From assembly GCA_024638165.1 (NCBI GenBank), contig JAHEKV010000004.1, positions 1 through 64,000 of the forward strand: a stretch of 64,000 bases of DNA, read 5' to 3'. Below, in pieces: positions 56,848 to 64,000 of this stretch; positions within the stretch are counted from its first letter, which is position 1; each line of letters opens with the position of its first letter. The DNA is from Flavobacteriaceae bacterium. Lineage in GTDB: Bacteria; Bacteroidota; Bacteroidia; Flavobacteriales; Flavobacteriaceae. The notes beneath the pieces were generated by a model, which did no database searches, was not told the origin of the DNA, and saw only the letters and a program-made list of their open reading frames with translations. Made by a program: the position numbers and the translations under genes.

Positions 56848-58662
56848 ATGGAAGAAAAGGGGATAGATAAAAATGCAATCATTGGCTTCGTACTGATTTT
56901 TGCAATAATGATCGGGTGGTTTTACGTTAGTCAGCCAACACCTGAAGAGATTGAGGCACAAAGAGCACTAACTACTCAATCAGATATTGAAGAGGTAATT
57001 GCTGAAACCGAACCAGCCCTTACTCCAATTGAAGAATCTACATCTGCTGAATTACCAGTAAGCGATGAACGCTCGTATGAGCCAGTGAATATAGAAACTG
57101 AGCATTTTACTTTAGAATTTTCAAGAGTTGGTGGTCAATTAAAGCATATCACACTAAACGATTTTACCAATCATCAAGATCAGCCTATTGAAATTCTTCA
57201 GCCTGAATTTTCTGATTTAAATTTAAAGTTGGTCACTGCTCAGGGCATGAACTTGAATTCAAATGAGCTGTATTTCGAGCCCGAAGTGATACAAGAAGAG
57301 GGTCGTACGCGAGTTACATTACGATCTGAGGTGGCAGAAGGAGCCTTTTTAGAGTTTAAATATCAAGTTTTAAACGATAGCTATTTAGTTGATTTTGATA
57401 TTAATACCACTCAATTATCGGCTTATTTATCGTCTCAGCCAGCTATCCTATCCTGGAGTTATACGGCTCCACGAAACGATCAGAGTATTCAGTATGAAAA
57501 TCGTTACACGAGATTGACTTATCGTTTAGGAGATGGCTCAATAAAAAAATTAAGTGCAACCTCTGAGTTAGATGAGGAAGAAGAAAGTGATTTAAGTTGG
57601 ATTTCGTTTAGACACCATTTCTTTAGTGCCATACTCGGGAGTAAATCGAAGTTTTCGAAAGCTGAGTTAGTTTCTGAAAACTTAGTGGAAGAGGAGTCTA
57701 AAACGGCTTCACATACCAAGAGATATCAAGCTTCGGTTGAACTAGAAAGTCTTTCTCGTGGGGCGACTGAATCGATGTATTTTTATTTTGGTCCAACCGA
57801 TTCAAAGACCTTTGCTAACTACAGCGAGTACGAATTGATTGAGTCGATTCCTTTTGGTTGGGGAATTTTTGGAACCATCAATAGGTACATTTTCAATCCA
57901 TTCTTTAACTTCTTAGCCGGATTTATGCCCTTTGGTATTGCGATTATCGTGATGACTTTTGTTGTTCGAATCGCGTTATCTCCAGTAACCTATAAGAGTT
58001 ACGTTTCACAGGCTAAAATGAAGGTGATACAGCCTGAGGTGAAGGAGATTAATGAGAAGTTTGCCAACAATGCAATGAAGAAGCAGCAGGAGACGATGAA
58101 GCTTTACAATTTGGCTGGAGTGAATCCAATGAGTGGATGTGTACCTGCTTTATTGCAACTTCCAATTTTCTATGCGTTGTTTAGTTTCTTTCCGACCTCG
58201 TTTATACTTAGACAAAAATCTTTCTTGTGGGTAGATGATCTATCTTCTTACGACACGATAGTAGATCTTCCATTTACGATTCCATTCTATGGCGATCACA
58301 TCAGCTTATTTCCAATATTAGCTTCTGTTGCAATTTTCTTTTACATGCAAATGACTACCGGTCAGACTATGCAAATGCAGCAGCAACCGGGCATGCCAAA
58401 CATGAAATTCATCATGTATTTATCACCAGTGATGATGTTGTTTTTCTTTAACAACTATGCTTCGGGTCTAAGTTTGTATTACTTCATTTCGAACTTGTTA
58501 ACGATTGTTATCATGCTCGTAATTAAGAATTACATTATCGATGAAAATCGAATTCATCTCCAGGTTCAAGCCAATAAGCAGAAACCAAAAAAGGAGAGTA
58601 AGTTTCAGCGCCGAATGCGTGAGATGATGGAACAGGCAGAGCAACAAAAGAAATTAAAATAG
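56848..58662 (+). CDS. yidC: Membrane protein insertase YidC
   Basis: Inserts inner-membrane proteins with or without SecYEG. It has 604 residues. The first helix is about 7-25 (NAIIGFVLIFAIMIGWFYV), then a large periplasmic beta domain (about 70-330), and the insertase core (about 350-560) with SPVTYKSYVSQAKM, MSGCVPALLQLPIFYALFSF-like and GLSLYYFISNLLTI. The C-terminal tail is basic (KPKKESKFQRRMRE). It follows pyrG by two bases and precedes mnmA by 11. Confidence 0.96.
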   Translation: MEEKGIDKNAIIGFVLIFAIMIGWFYVSQPTPEEIEAQRALTTQSDIEEVIAETEPALTPIEESTSAELPVSDERSYEPVNIETEHFTLEFSRVGGQLKHITLNDFTNHQDQPIEILQPEFSDLNLKLVTAQGMNLNSNELYFEPEVIQEEGRTRVTLRSEVAEGAFLEFKYQVLNDSYLVDFDINTTQLSAYLSSQPAILSWSYTAPRNDQSIQYENRYTRLTYRLGDGSIKKLSATSELDEEEESDLSWISFRHHFFSAILGSKSKFSKAELVSENLVEEESKTASHTKRYQASVELESLSRGATESMYFYFGPTDSKTFANYSEYELIESIPFGWGIFGTINRYIFNPFFNFLAGFMPFGIAIIVMTFVVRIALSPVTYKSYVSQAKMKVIQPEVKEINEKFANNAMKKQQETMKLYNLAGVNPMSGCVPALLQLPIFYALFSFFPTSFILRQKSFLWVDDLSSYDTIVDLPFTIPFYGDHISLFPILASVAIFFYMQMTTGQTMQMQQQPGMPNMKFIMYLSPVMMLFFFNNYASGLSLYYFISNLLTIVIMLVIKNYIIDENRIHLQVQANKQKPKKESKFQRRMREMMEQAEQQKKLK

Positions 58663-58673
58663 GTTCCTTTTGA

Positions 58674-59855
58674 ATGGCAGCTAAGCCAATTAATCAGACC
58701 AAGGTAGTTGTTGGCCTTTCTGGCGGGGTAGATTCAAGCGTAACTGCCTATTTACTAAAACAACAGGGCTATCAAGTAATCGGCCTATTCATGAAGAATT
58801 GGCATGACGATTCTGTCACGATTTCTGATGAGTGCCCTTGGTTAGAAGACAGTAATGATGCTTTGATTGTCGCCGATAAGTTAGGCATACCCTTTCAAAC
58901 GGTGGATCTAAGCGATACCTACCGCAAGCGCATTGTTGATTATATGTTCTCTGAGTATAAGGCGGGTAGAACTCCCAATCCCGATGTGCTTTGTAATAGA
59001 GAAATAAAATTCGATGTATTCCTGACGATTGCGTTATCTCTTGGGGCTGATTACGTAGCAACCGGTCATTATTGCCAAAAGGGAGTGGTTAAAAAGGACG
59101 GTAAAGAGGCGTATCAACTCCTAAAAGGGGCAGACCCCTCGAAAGATCAGTCGTATTTTCTGTGCCAGTTAAATCAGGATCAATTGGCGAAAGCAATGTT
59201 TCCGATTGGTCATCTTCAAAAATCAGAAGTACGAGAAATTGCTAAAAAAGCCAACTTAATTACGGCAGAGAAGCGTGATTCCCAAGGGCTCTGTTTTATA
59301 GGAAAAGTTCGTCTGCCAGATTTTTTACAACAACAATTAAAGCCTAAAGAGGGTCAAATCATTGAAATTTCTCCAGATCATTCAGTGTATCGATCGAACC
59401 GGGGTGCGGACTTAGAGGACCTTTCGACTCCGTTTACCTATCAACCTGACATGGGGACGGTACTTGCCAAACACAATGGAGCACATTATTTCACCGTTGG
59501 ACAACGAAAGGGTCTCGCTGTAGGTGGAACTGCACTACCGTTATTTGTTATTGGCGTGGATACCGATCGCAACGTATTATTTGTGGGGCAAGGAAGCGAT
59601 CACCCAGGCCTCTATCGATCTGCTCTAAAAATCCTAAAGGATGAAGTGCATTGGATACGACCTGATTTAGCAGGAGATTTAAGAGTTCAAGCTAGAATTC
59701 GTTATCGCCAACCTTTACAACAGGCTTCGATCCTTGTAAAGGAGGATGCCACCTATGTAAAGTTCGATCAGCCTCAATCTGCAATTACTCCTGGGCAGTT
59801 TGTGGCATGGTATATAGAAAATGAATTGGTGGGGTCTGGTGTGATTTCTGAATAG
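58674..59855 (+). CDS. mnmA: tRNA-uridine 2-sulfurtransferase MnmA
   Basis: Thiolates wobble uridine 34 of tRNAs for Lys, Glu and Gln. It has 393 residues. The PP-loop is [14 protein letters not shown] (14-27). Catalytic Cys residues lie in [12 protein letters not shown] and [10 protein letters not shown]. The C-terminal beta-barrel (about 300-390) with VFSFDQPQSA-like [18 protein letters not shown] is present. With mnmD in the same window, both the thiol and the terminal methyl of mnm5s2U are represented. Confidence 0.96.
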   Translation: MAAKPINQTKVVVGLSGGVDSSVTAYLLKQQGYQVIGLFMKNWHDDSVTISDECPWLEDSNDALIVADKLGIPFQTVDLSDTYRKRIVDYMFSEYKAGRTPNPDVLCNREIKFDVFLTIALSLGADYVATGHYCQKGVVKKDGKEAYQLLKGADPSKDQSYFLCQLNQDQLAKAMFPIGHLQKSEVREIAKKANLITAEKRDSQGLCFIGKVRLPDFLQQQLKPKEGQIIEISPDHSVYRSNRGADLEDLSTPFTYQPDMGTVLAKHNGAHYFTVGQRKGLAVGGTALPLFVIGVDTDRNVLFVGQGSDHPGLYRSALKILKDEVHWIRPDLAGDLRVQARIRYRQPLQQASILVKEDATYVKFDQPQSAITPGQFVAWYIENELVGSGVISE

Positions 59856-59893
59856 GAAATAAAATCACCTAATTTCACCTCTAAAACTGAATT

Positions 59894-61561
59894 ATGTCTT
59901 TGAAGATTGCGGATACATCAACCCACAGAATACTCTTTTTCTCATCCTGGTTGTTGTTGGCTGTAATACAGTCTGCACTCATGCCTCTTTCAGGAGAAGA
60001 AGCTTATTATTGGCTGTTTTCTAGGGCGTTAGATTGGGGTTATTTAGACCACCCACCAGCAGTAGCATTCTTTGGACGCTTGGGATATGAGTTACTAGAA
60101 AATGAATTAGGGGTTCGTTTATTTTCATCACTTCTCAGTGTGTCAACACTTTGGTTGATCTATGATTTAATTGGCCGAAAGGGTCTTAGAAACTTCGCTT
60201 TTTTGGCGGGTGGATTACTCGCGGTGCACGCAGGCAGCTTTCTGGTAAAAACAGATGTCCCGTTATTGTTTTTTGAGGTTCTGTTTTTCTGGTTTTACAA
60301 ACGATTTCTCGATCGAAACACGATATGGAACTCTTTGGGTATCGCATTGGCGATCGCGGGGATGTTTCTTAGTAAATATCATGGAATTTTGGTTGTACTA
60401 TTTACGCTTGTATCGAATTGGCGATTAATAAGAAATAAATACTTCTGGGTTACAGTCTTATTTACCGTGATTCTAATGCTACCCCATTTGTTCTGGTTAA
60501 TCGAAAACGATTTCTCAAGCCTTAGATTTCATTTAAACGGAAGGTCAGACATTTCATTCAAGTGGTCTAATGTCTTAGGTTATGTAGGGAGTCAACCTCT
60601 CGTACTAGGGCCTTTAGTAAGCTTACCGATGTTTTACGCCTTATTTCGCAGAAAGTATTCTGATGCCTTTTCAAGAGCACTTTTATTTGTTTTGTTAGGT
60701 GTTCTTATTTTTTTCTTCCTGCAGTCATTTAGAGTGTTTATACATAAACACTGGACGAGTATTGTTTTGGTTCCTCTGATCATTTTAGCCTTTCCAGTAT
60801 TAGAAAATCGTCAAAAACTAGCATTCGTTTTTCGTCGATTGGCTCGAGTTTCTGTGTTACTCTTAGTGCTTTTTAGAGTGTATTTAATTTATGATTTTGT
60901 TCCCAAAAGTTTGCCAATAAAGACCGAGCCATTACATGATTGGAAGGCCTGGGCCGAAAACGTTCAAGCGCTTTCGAAGGGAATGAACGTAGTGTTTATC
61001 AATAGTTATGAAAATGCCTCTAGATATCAGTTTTATACGGGAGAACCGGCACACACCTTAAGTACCTATTATTTCAATAACACTCAATTTGATTATTGGG
61101 GTTATGAAGATTACTTTAGGGGAGAGCCCGTTTTTGTTGTGCATAATAAAAGAGGTCAAGAGTTCTACCAAACCGTTGATGCTCCAAATGGGGCTCAAAT
61201 ACACTTCAGACGTTTTCGTCAGTTCAATGCACTAGACAAAATTCAGGTAACACCCATAACTATCGAATTAAGCGAGGATAAAACCCAACTAGTTGGAAAA
61301 ATAAAAATTGAAAACCCTTATGATTTTGATATTCTCTCATCTAGAAGGGAGCCTGTCCAATTATTACTGTATTCATTAAAGGGTGAACGAGTTTTAGCAG
61401 AGCGAGTGCTTCTTAATGATCTTGATATCGTTTCTAAGGGAGTGTTGATCTTAAACTTTGAAGTTGCTCTCCCTGAAATACAATCAGACACTCAGCTTCG
61501 CTTTAGCGTTAGTTCAGGGAATCTTCCCGGTACTATCAACAGCGAACGAATAAAAGTTTAG
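59894..61561 (+). CDS. Glycosyltransferase family 39 (ArnT/PMT-like) membrane enzyme
   Basis: A 555-residue polytopic enzyme. About ten hydrophobic segments are visible. The first loop EEAYYWLFSRALDWGYLDHPP holds the acidic residues that define GT39/ArnT active sites, and LVKTDVPLLFFEVLFFWFYK follows. The hydrophilic C-terminal part (about 380-555) should face the periplasm. It should transfer a sugar from a lipid-linked donor to a periplasmic acceptor such as lipid A, polysaccharide or protein; the acceptor is unknown. It lies between mnmA and mazG. Confidence 0.88.
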   Translation: MSLKIADTSTHRILFFSSWLLLAVIQSALMPLSGEEAYYWLFSRALDWGYLDHPPAVAFFGRLGYELLENELGVRLFSSLLSVSTLWLIYDLIGRKGLRNFAFLAGGLLAVHAGSFLVKTDVPLLFFEVLFFWFYKRFLDRNTIWNSLGIALAIAGMFLSKYHGILVVLFTLVSNWRLIRNKYFWVTVLFTVILMLPHLFWLIENDFSSLRFHLNGRSDISFKWSNVLGYVGSQPLVLGPLVSLPMFYALFRRKYSDAFSRALLFVLLGVLIFFFLQSFRVFIHKHWTSIVLVPLIILAFPVLENRQKLAFVFRRLARVSVLLLVLFRVYLIYDFVPKSLPIKTEPLHDWKAWAENVQALSKGMNVVFINSYENASRYQFYTGEPAHTLSTYYFNNTQFDYWGYEDYFRGEPVFVVHNKRGQEFYQTVDAPNGAQIHFRRFRQFNALDKIQVTPITIELSEDKTQLVGKIKIENPYDFDILSSRREPVQLLLYSLKGERVLAERVLLNDLDIVSKGVLILNFEVALPEIQSDTQLRFSVSSGNLPGTINSERIKV

Positions 61562-61568
61562 TATAAGC

Positions 61569-62345
61569 ATGAATAGCAAGCACCAAGAATCACTAAAATC
61601 GATTGAGCGGTTACTCCTAATTATGGATGACCTTAGGGCTCAATGTCCATGGGATAAAAAACAAACCATGCAAACCCTCAGAACGCTCACTATTGAAGAG
61701 ACCTATGAGTTGGCTGATGCGATTATCGATGACGATATGGAGGAGGTTAAAAAGGAGCTAGGAGATTTACTTCTTCACATCGCCTTTTATTCAAAAATTG
61801 GAGATGAAAAAGGGTTATTCGATATCGGTCAAGTCGCTGAGGCGATTAGTGATAAGCTAGTAGATCGACATCCTCATATTTATGGAGATGTTACTGTAGC
61901 TGATGAGGCTGAGGTGAAACGTAACTGGGAAAAATTAAAGCTTAAAGAAGGTAAAAAATCAGTGCTTGAAGGAGTGCCGAGAAGTCTACCTGCTCTTGTG
62001 AAAGCTCAAAGAATTCAGGAAAAAGCTGCGGGTATTGGTTTTGATTGGGAACAGCCAGAACAAGTTTTTGATAAGGTTAGAGAAGAACTGCAAGAGTTTT
62101 CTGAAGAGGTGACAAGGCAGGATAAGGATCGAATGGAATCAGAGTTTGGAGATATTCTTTTTGCTCTGATCAATTATGCTCGATTCTTAAAAATTAATCC
62201 AGAAAACGCCCTTGAACGTACTAATAAAAAGTTTATTTATCGATTCCAATATTTGGAGGAAAGAGCAAGGGAAGAAGGTAAATCATTATCAGAAATGACT
62301 CTTGATGAGATGGATGTATACTGGGAAGAAGCCAAACGCAAATGA
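61569..62345 (+). CDS. mazG: Nucleoside triphosphate pyrophosphohydrolase MazG
   Basis: Hydrolyses NTPs/dNTPs to monophosphates, removing abnormal nucleotides. It has 258 residues with two tandem MazG domains. The first has CPWDKKQTMQTLRTLTIEE and ELADAIIDDDMEEVKKELGD (metal E-x-x-E and E-x-x-D), and the second has FDKVREELQEFSEE and ESEFGDILFALINYAR. It overlaps the MATE gene by four bases (ATGA). No toxin-antitoxin partner is nearby. Confidence 0.95.
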   Translation: MNSKHQESLKSIERLLLIMDDLRAQCPWDKKQTMQTLRTLTIEETYELADAIIDDDMEEVKKELGDLLLHIAFYSKIGDEKGLFDIGQVAEAISDKLVDRHPHIYGDVTVADEAEVKRNWEKLKLKEGKKSVLEGVPRSLPALVKAQRIQEKAAGIGFDWEQPEQVFDKVREELQEFSEEVTRQDKDRMESEFGDILFALINYARFLKINPENALERTNKKFIYRFQYLEERAREEGKSLSEMTLDEMDVYWEEAKRK

Positions 62346-63727
62346 CAAGAATATCTAAATATCTCAAGGAGGTTCCGTATAATTTCAAGCTAGCCTTCCC
62401 GGTAATCTTAGGAATGCTTGGCCATACTTTTGTGGCTTTTGCCGACAATATAATGGTCGGTCAATTAGGCCCTACTGAACTTGCTGCTGTTTCTTTAGGA
62501 AATAGCTTCTTATTTATTGCCATGTCACTAGGAATAGGCCTATCCACAGCGATTACTCCACTCATTGCAGAAGCCGATGGAAACGGAAAGATATTAGGGG
62601 TAAGAAAAGTGCTTCGTCATGGGTTATGGATATGCACTGTAGTAGGAGTAGTACTTACGATTATCATTATCACTGCCAGCCCTCTGATGAATAAAATGGG
62701 ACAACCTAAAGAGGTGCTTGTTTTCGCTATACCCTTTTTATGGATTGTTGCGATCTCTCTAATTCCGATGATGATTTTTCAGGCGCTAAAACAGTTGTGT
62801 GATGGGTTATCAAGAACCCGTATACCTATGTACGCCTCTTTAATAGGAAACCTGATCAATGTGTTATTCAACTATTTATTGATTTTTGGGAAGTTTGGCT
62901 TTCCAGAGATGGGAGTTATAGGAGCTGGTTTAGGAACCCTTATTTCCAGAATCGTTATGGTGATTCTTTTGGTCATCTTCTTACGCCTTGATTCATTCTA
63001 TGATCCCTACCTAAACGCCCTTAATTTAAGATGGGTGAGTGTAACCTTTTCTAAACGAATCCTGGCCTTGGGGTTACCCTCTTCTTTACAAGTGTTCTTC
63101 GAAGTGACCTTGTTTACTTCTGCGATTTGGTTGAGTGGTATTTTAGGAACCCTTGATCAGGCGGCGAATCAAATCGCTTTAAACCTATCTTCAATGACCT
63201 ATATGGTCGGAATGGGATTAAGTGTAGCTGCCATGATTCGTGTAGGAAATCAACTTGGGCGCCGGGACTATTTAAAATTGAAGGAGGTAGCACAGTCTAT
63301 CTTTTTTCTTACCCTCTTATTGCAAATTAGTTTTGCTCTTTTCTTTTTAATCTTTAGAAACGACTTGCCTCATCTTTATCTCGATAGTTCGGATATAGAA
63401 AATGGAATCGACAATGCTTATGTTCTGGGACTAGCAAGTGTGTTACTTCTCTGGTCAGCCCTGTTTCAAATTTCAGATGGGATTCAAGTGGTAATTATTG
63501 GTGCACTTCGTGGAATGCAGGACGTGAGAGTTGCTGCTGTTATTACTTTTGTATCTTATTGGTTAGTAGGCTTTCCCATATCTTACTATTTAGGATTAAA
63601 AACGGATTTTGGTGCCGAAGGTATTTGGATGGGCTTGTTAGCTGGGCTCACTGTTTCTTCGATACTTTTGTATGTTCGATTTAATTATCTCGTAACCCAT
63701 AAAATAAACGTTAATGTCACTACCTAA
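62342..63727 (+). CDS. MATE family efflux transporter
   Basis: A 461-residue inner-membrane exporter with twelve hydrophobic segments, the usual MATE number. FADNIMVGQLGPTELAAVSLG near residues 33-53 and LIFGKFGFPEMGVIGAGLGT near the middle show the typical loops of this family, and the second half begins near 240. It couples Na+ or H+ entry to drug efflux, with the ion and drugs not predictable. Its end overlaps the small acidic gene by 14 bases. Confidence 0.93.
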   Translation: MTRISKYLKEVPYNFKLAFPVILGMLGHTFVAFADNIMVGQLGPTELAAVSLGNSFLFIAMSLGIGLSTAITPLIAEADGNGKILGVRKVLRHGLWICTVVGVVLTIIIITASPLMNKMGQPKEVLVFAIPFLWIVAISLIPMMIFQALKQLCDGLSRTRIPMYASLIGNLINVLFNYLLIFGKFGFPEMGVIGAGLGTLISRIVMVILLVIFLRLDSFYDPYLNALNLRWVSVTFSKRILALGLPSSLQVFFEVTLFTSAIWLSGILGTLDQAANQIALNLSSMTYMVGMGLSVAAMIRVGNQLGRRDYLKLKEVAQSIFFLTLLLQISFALFFLIFRNDLPHLYLDSSDIENGIDNAYVLGLASVLLLWSALFQISDGIQVVIIGALRGMQDVRVAAVITFVSYWLVGFPISYYLGLKTDFGAEGIWMGLLAGLTVSSILLYVRFNYLVTHKINVNVTT

Positions 63728-63938
63728 ATATCTTATTGCTGATAATTCTGATTTTCCAGAAGTTGTTTTTGTGGTTCACACTGAATTCCCTCGGTTTATT
63801 CTTAATGTGACCAACGATGAAATTCAATGGTTTGAGGATTTCTCTGAGGAAGATGAAGAACTACTTCCCAAAGAGGCTGAAAACTTTGTGAAAGAAGCTT
63901 TAGAGTTTTATGATCGAGAAGTTGAGCGCAGCGAGTAG
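63714..63938 (+). CDS. Small conserved acidic protein, 74 residues
   Basis: Not recognised by function. It is acidic (many Glu and Asp), with PEVVFVVHTEFPRFILNV forming strands and a helical C terminus (KEAENFVKEALEFYDREVER). I recall similar small genes in flavobacteria preceding a PAP2 phosphatase, which is also what follows here. The start overlaps the MATE gene by 14 bases, suggesting coupling. It could be a soluble partner protein, but there is no direct evidence. Confidence 0.75.
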   Translation: MSLPKYLIADNSDFPEVVFVVHTEFPRFILNVTNDEIQWFEDFSEEDEELLPKEAENFVKEALEFYDREVERSE

Positions 63939-63940
63939 CT

Positions 63941-64000
63941 ATGGTTGAATCTTTCCTAGAATTAGATCAAGGACTCCTTTTGTGGATTCAAAAGATGGGA
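63941..64000 (+). CDS. Partial gene, probable PAP2-type phosphatase (first 20 codons)
   Basis: The frame opens at ATG 63941, two bases after the previous stop, and runs off the window. The 20 visible residues, VESFLELDQGLLLWIQKMG after the Met, resemble the N terminus of flavobacterial PAP2 membrane phosphatases (M-x-E-x-x-x-x-L-D), which often follow a small acidic gene. The catalytic motifs lie beyond the window, so this is a weak call. Confidence 0.45.
   Translation, partial: MVESFLELDQGLLLWIQKMG

Overview
This 64 kb window looks like a piece of housekeeping chromosome from a member of the Bacteroidota, most likely class Flavobacteriia, order Flavobacteriales (family not determinable by reading). 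The basis is: repeated TAnnTTTG (-7) promoter elements, one with TTTG exactly 19 bases upstream; long Bacteroidota-type PurM and NusB; a GSII-type glutamine synthetase; a DnaJ with a reduced zinc region; lineage-typical small families (DUF3276, DUF5606, DUF1573, DUF1684); BshC and a YfiT-like protein, implying bacillithiol; and SRP/Tat/lipoprotein exports of the usual Bacteroidota type. I saw no phage, insertion sequence, CRISPR array or integron, and base composition looks even to the eye.

Layout. 1-2.4 kb: tRNA-Arg with its own promoter, a Na/Ca exchanger and convergent glnA. 2.6-8.1 kb: a + strand run purM, prfA, pyrF, alpha/beta hydrolase, then an Lrp-type regulator overlapping a DUF1684 lipoprotein. 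8.1-12.6 kb: a - strand block with a nitrogen group (glnK, amtB, outer-membrane porin) and ilvE / small membrane protein / fluoride channel, coupled by overlapping start and stop codons. 12.6-20.2 kb: + strand mnmD, TIGR01777 epimerase, grpE-dnaJ, a sigma54-type response regulator, an M28 peptidase, a fused cyclophilin-FKBP and a YfiT-like protein. 20.2-24.9 kb: - strand M14 peptidase, DUF3276 and an ABC exporter. 25.0-30.2 kb: + strand nusB, DUF1573 lipoprotein, yajC, pyrD, HMG-CoA lyase, guaB. 30.2-37.2 kb: mostly - strand thioredoxin-like protein, lysA, uvrB and an ABC-2 transporter, with sucC on +. 37.2-44.9 kb: an unrecognised conserved protein with kinase-like motifs, then cca-ctaA-(pRiA4b-like)-ndpA on -, two glycosyltransferases and dapD. 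45.0-55.1 kb: ruvX-def-DUF5606, a second M14 peptidase, bshC, an FMN-binding protein, guaA, a PBP1-like protein and a Tat-exported sugar isomerase-like protein. 55.2-64 kb: pyrG, yidC, mnmA, a GT39 enzyme, mazG, a MATE exporter, a small acidic protein and the start of a probable PAP2 phosphatase.

Functional themes. Nucleotide synthesis is strongly represented (purM, guaB, guaA; pyrF, pyrD, pyrG) but scattered. Nitrogen assimilation is served by GSII, AmtB, GlnK and a neighbouring porin. lysA and dapD belong to the succinylase lysine/diaminopimelate route. MnmA and MnmD both act on wobble uridine 34 of tRNA, and Cca matures tRNA ends. BshC and the YfiT-like protein imply bacillithiol chemistry.

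The items most worth a second look are the kinase-like motifs in the 37.25 kb unknown protein; a cluster of promoters placed so close to start codons that leaderless mRNAs are likely; a terminator-like hairpin directly against the pyrD start; mutually exclusive hairpins downstream of dnaJ; the sigma54-type activator with a GAFTSA loop and no DNA-binding domain; and the cyclophilin-FKBP fusion. I did not find a clear novel multi-gene defence or mobile system.
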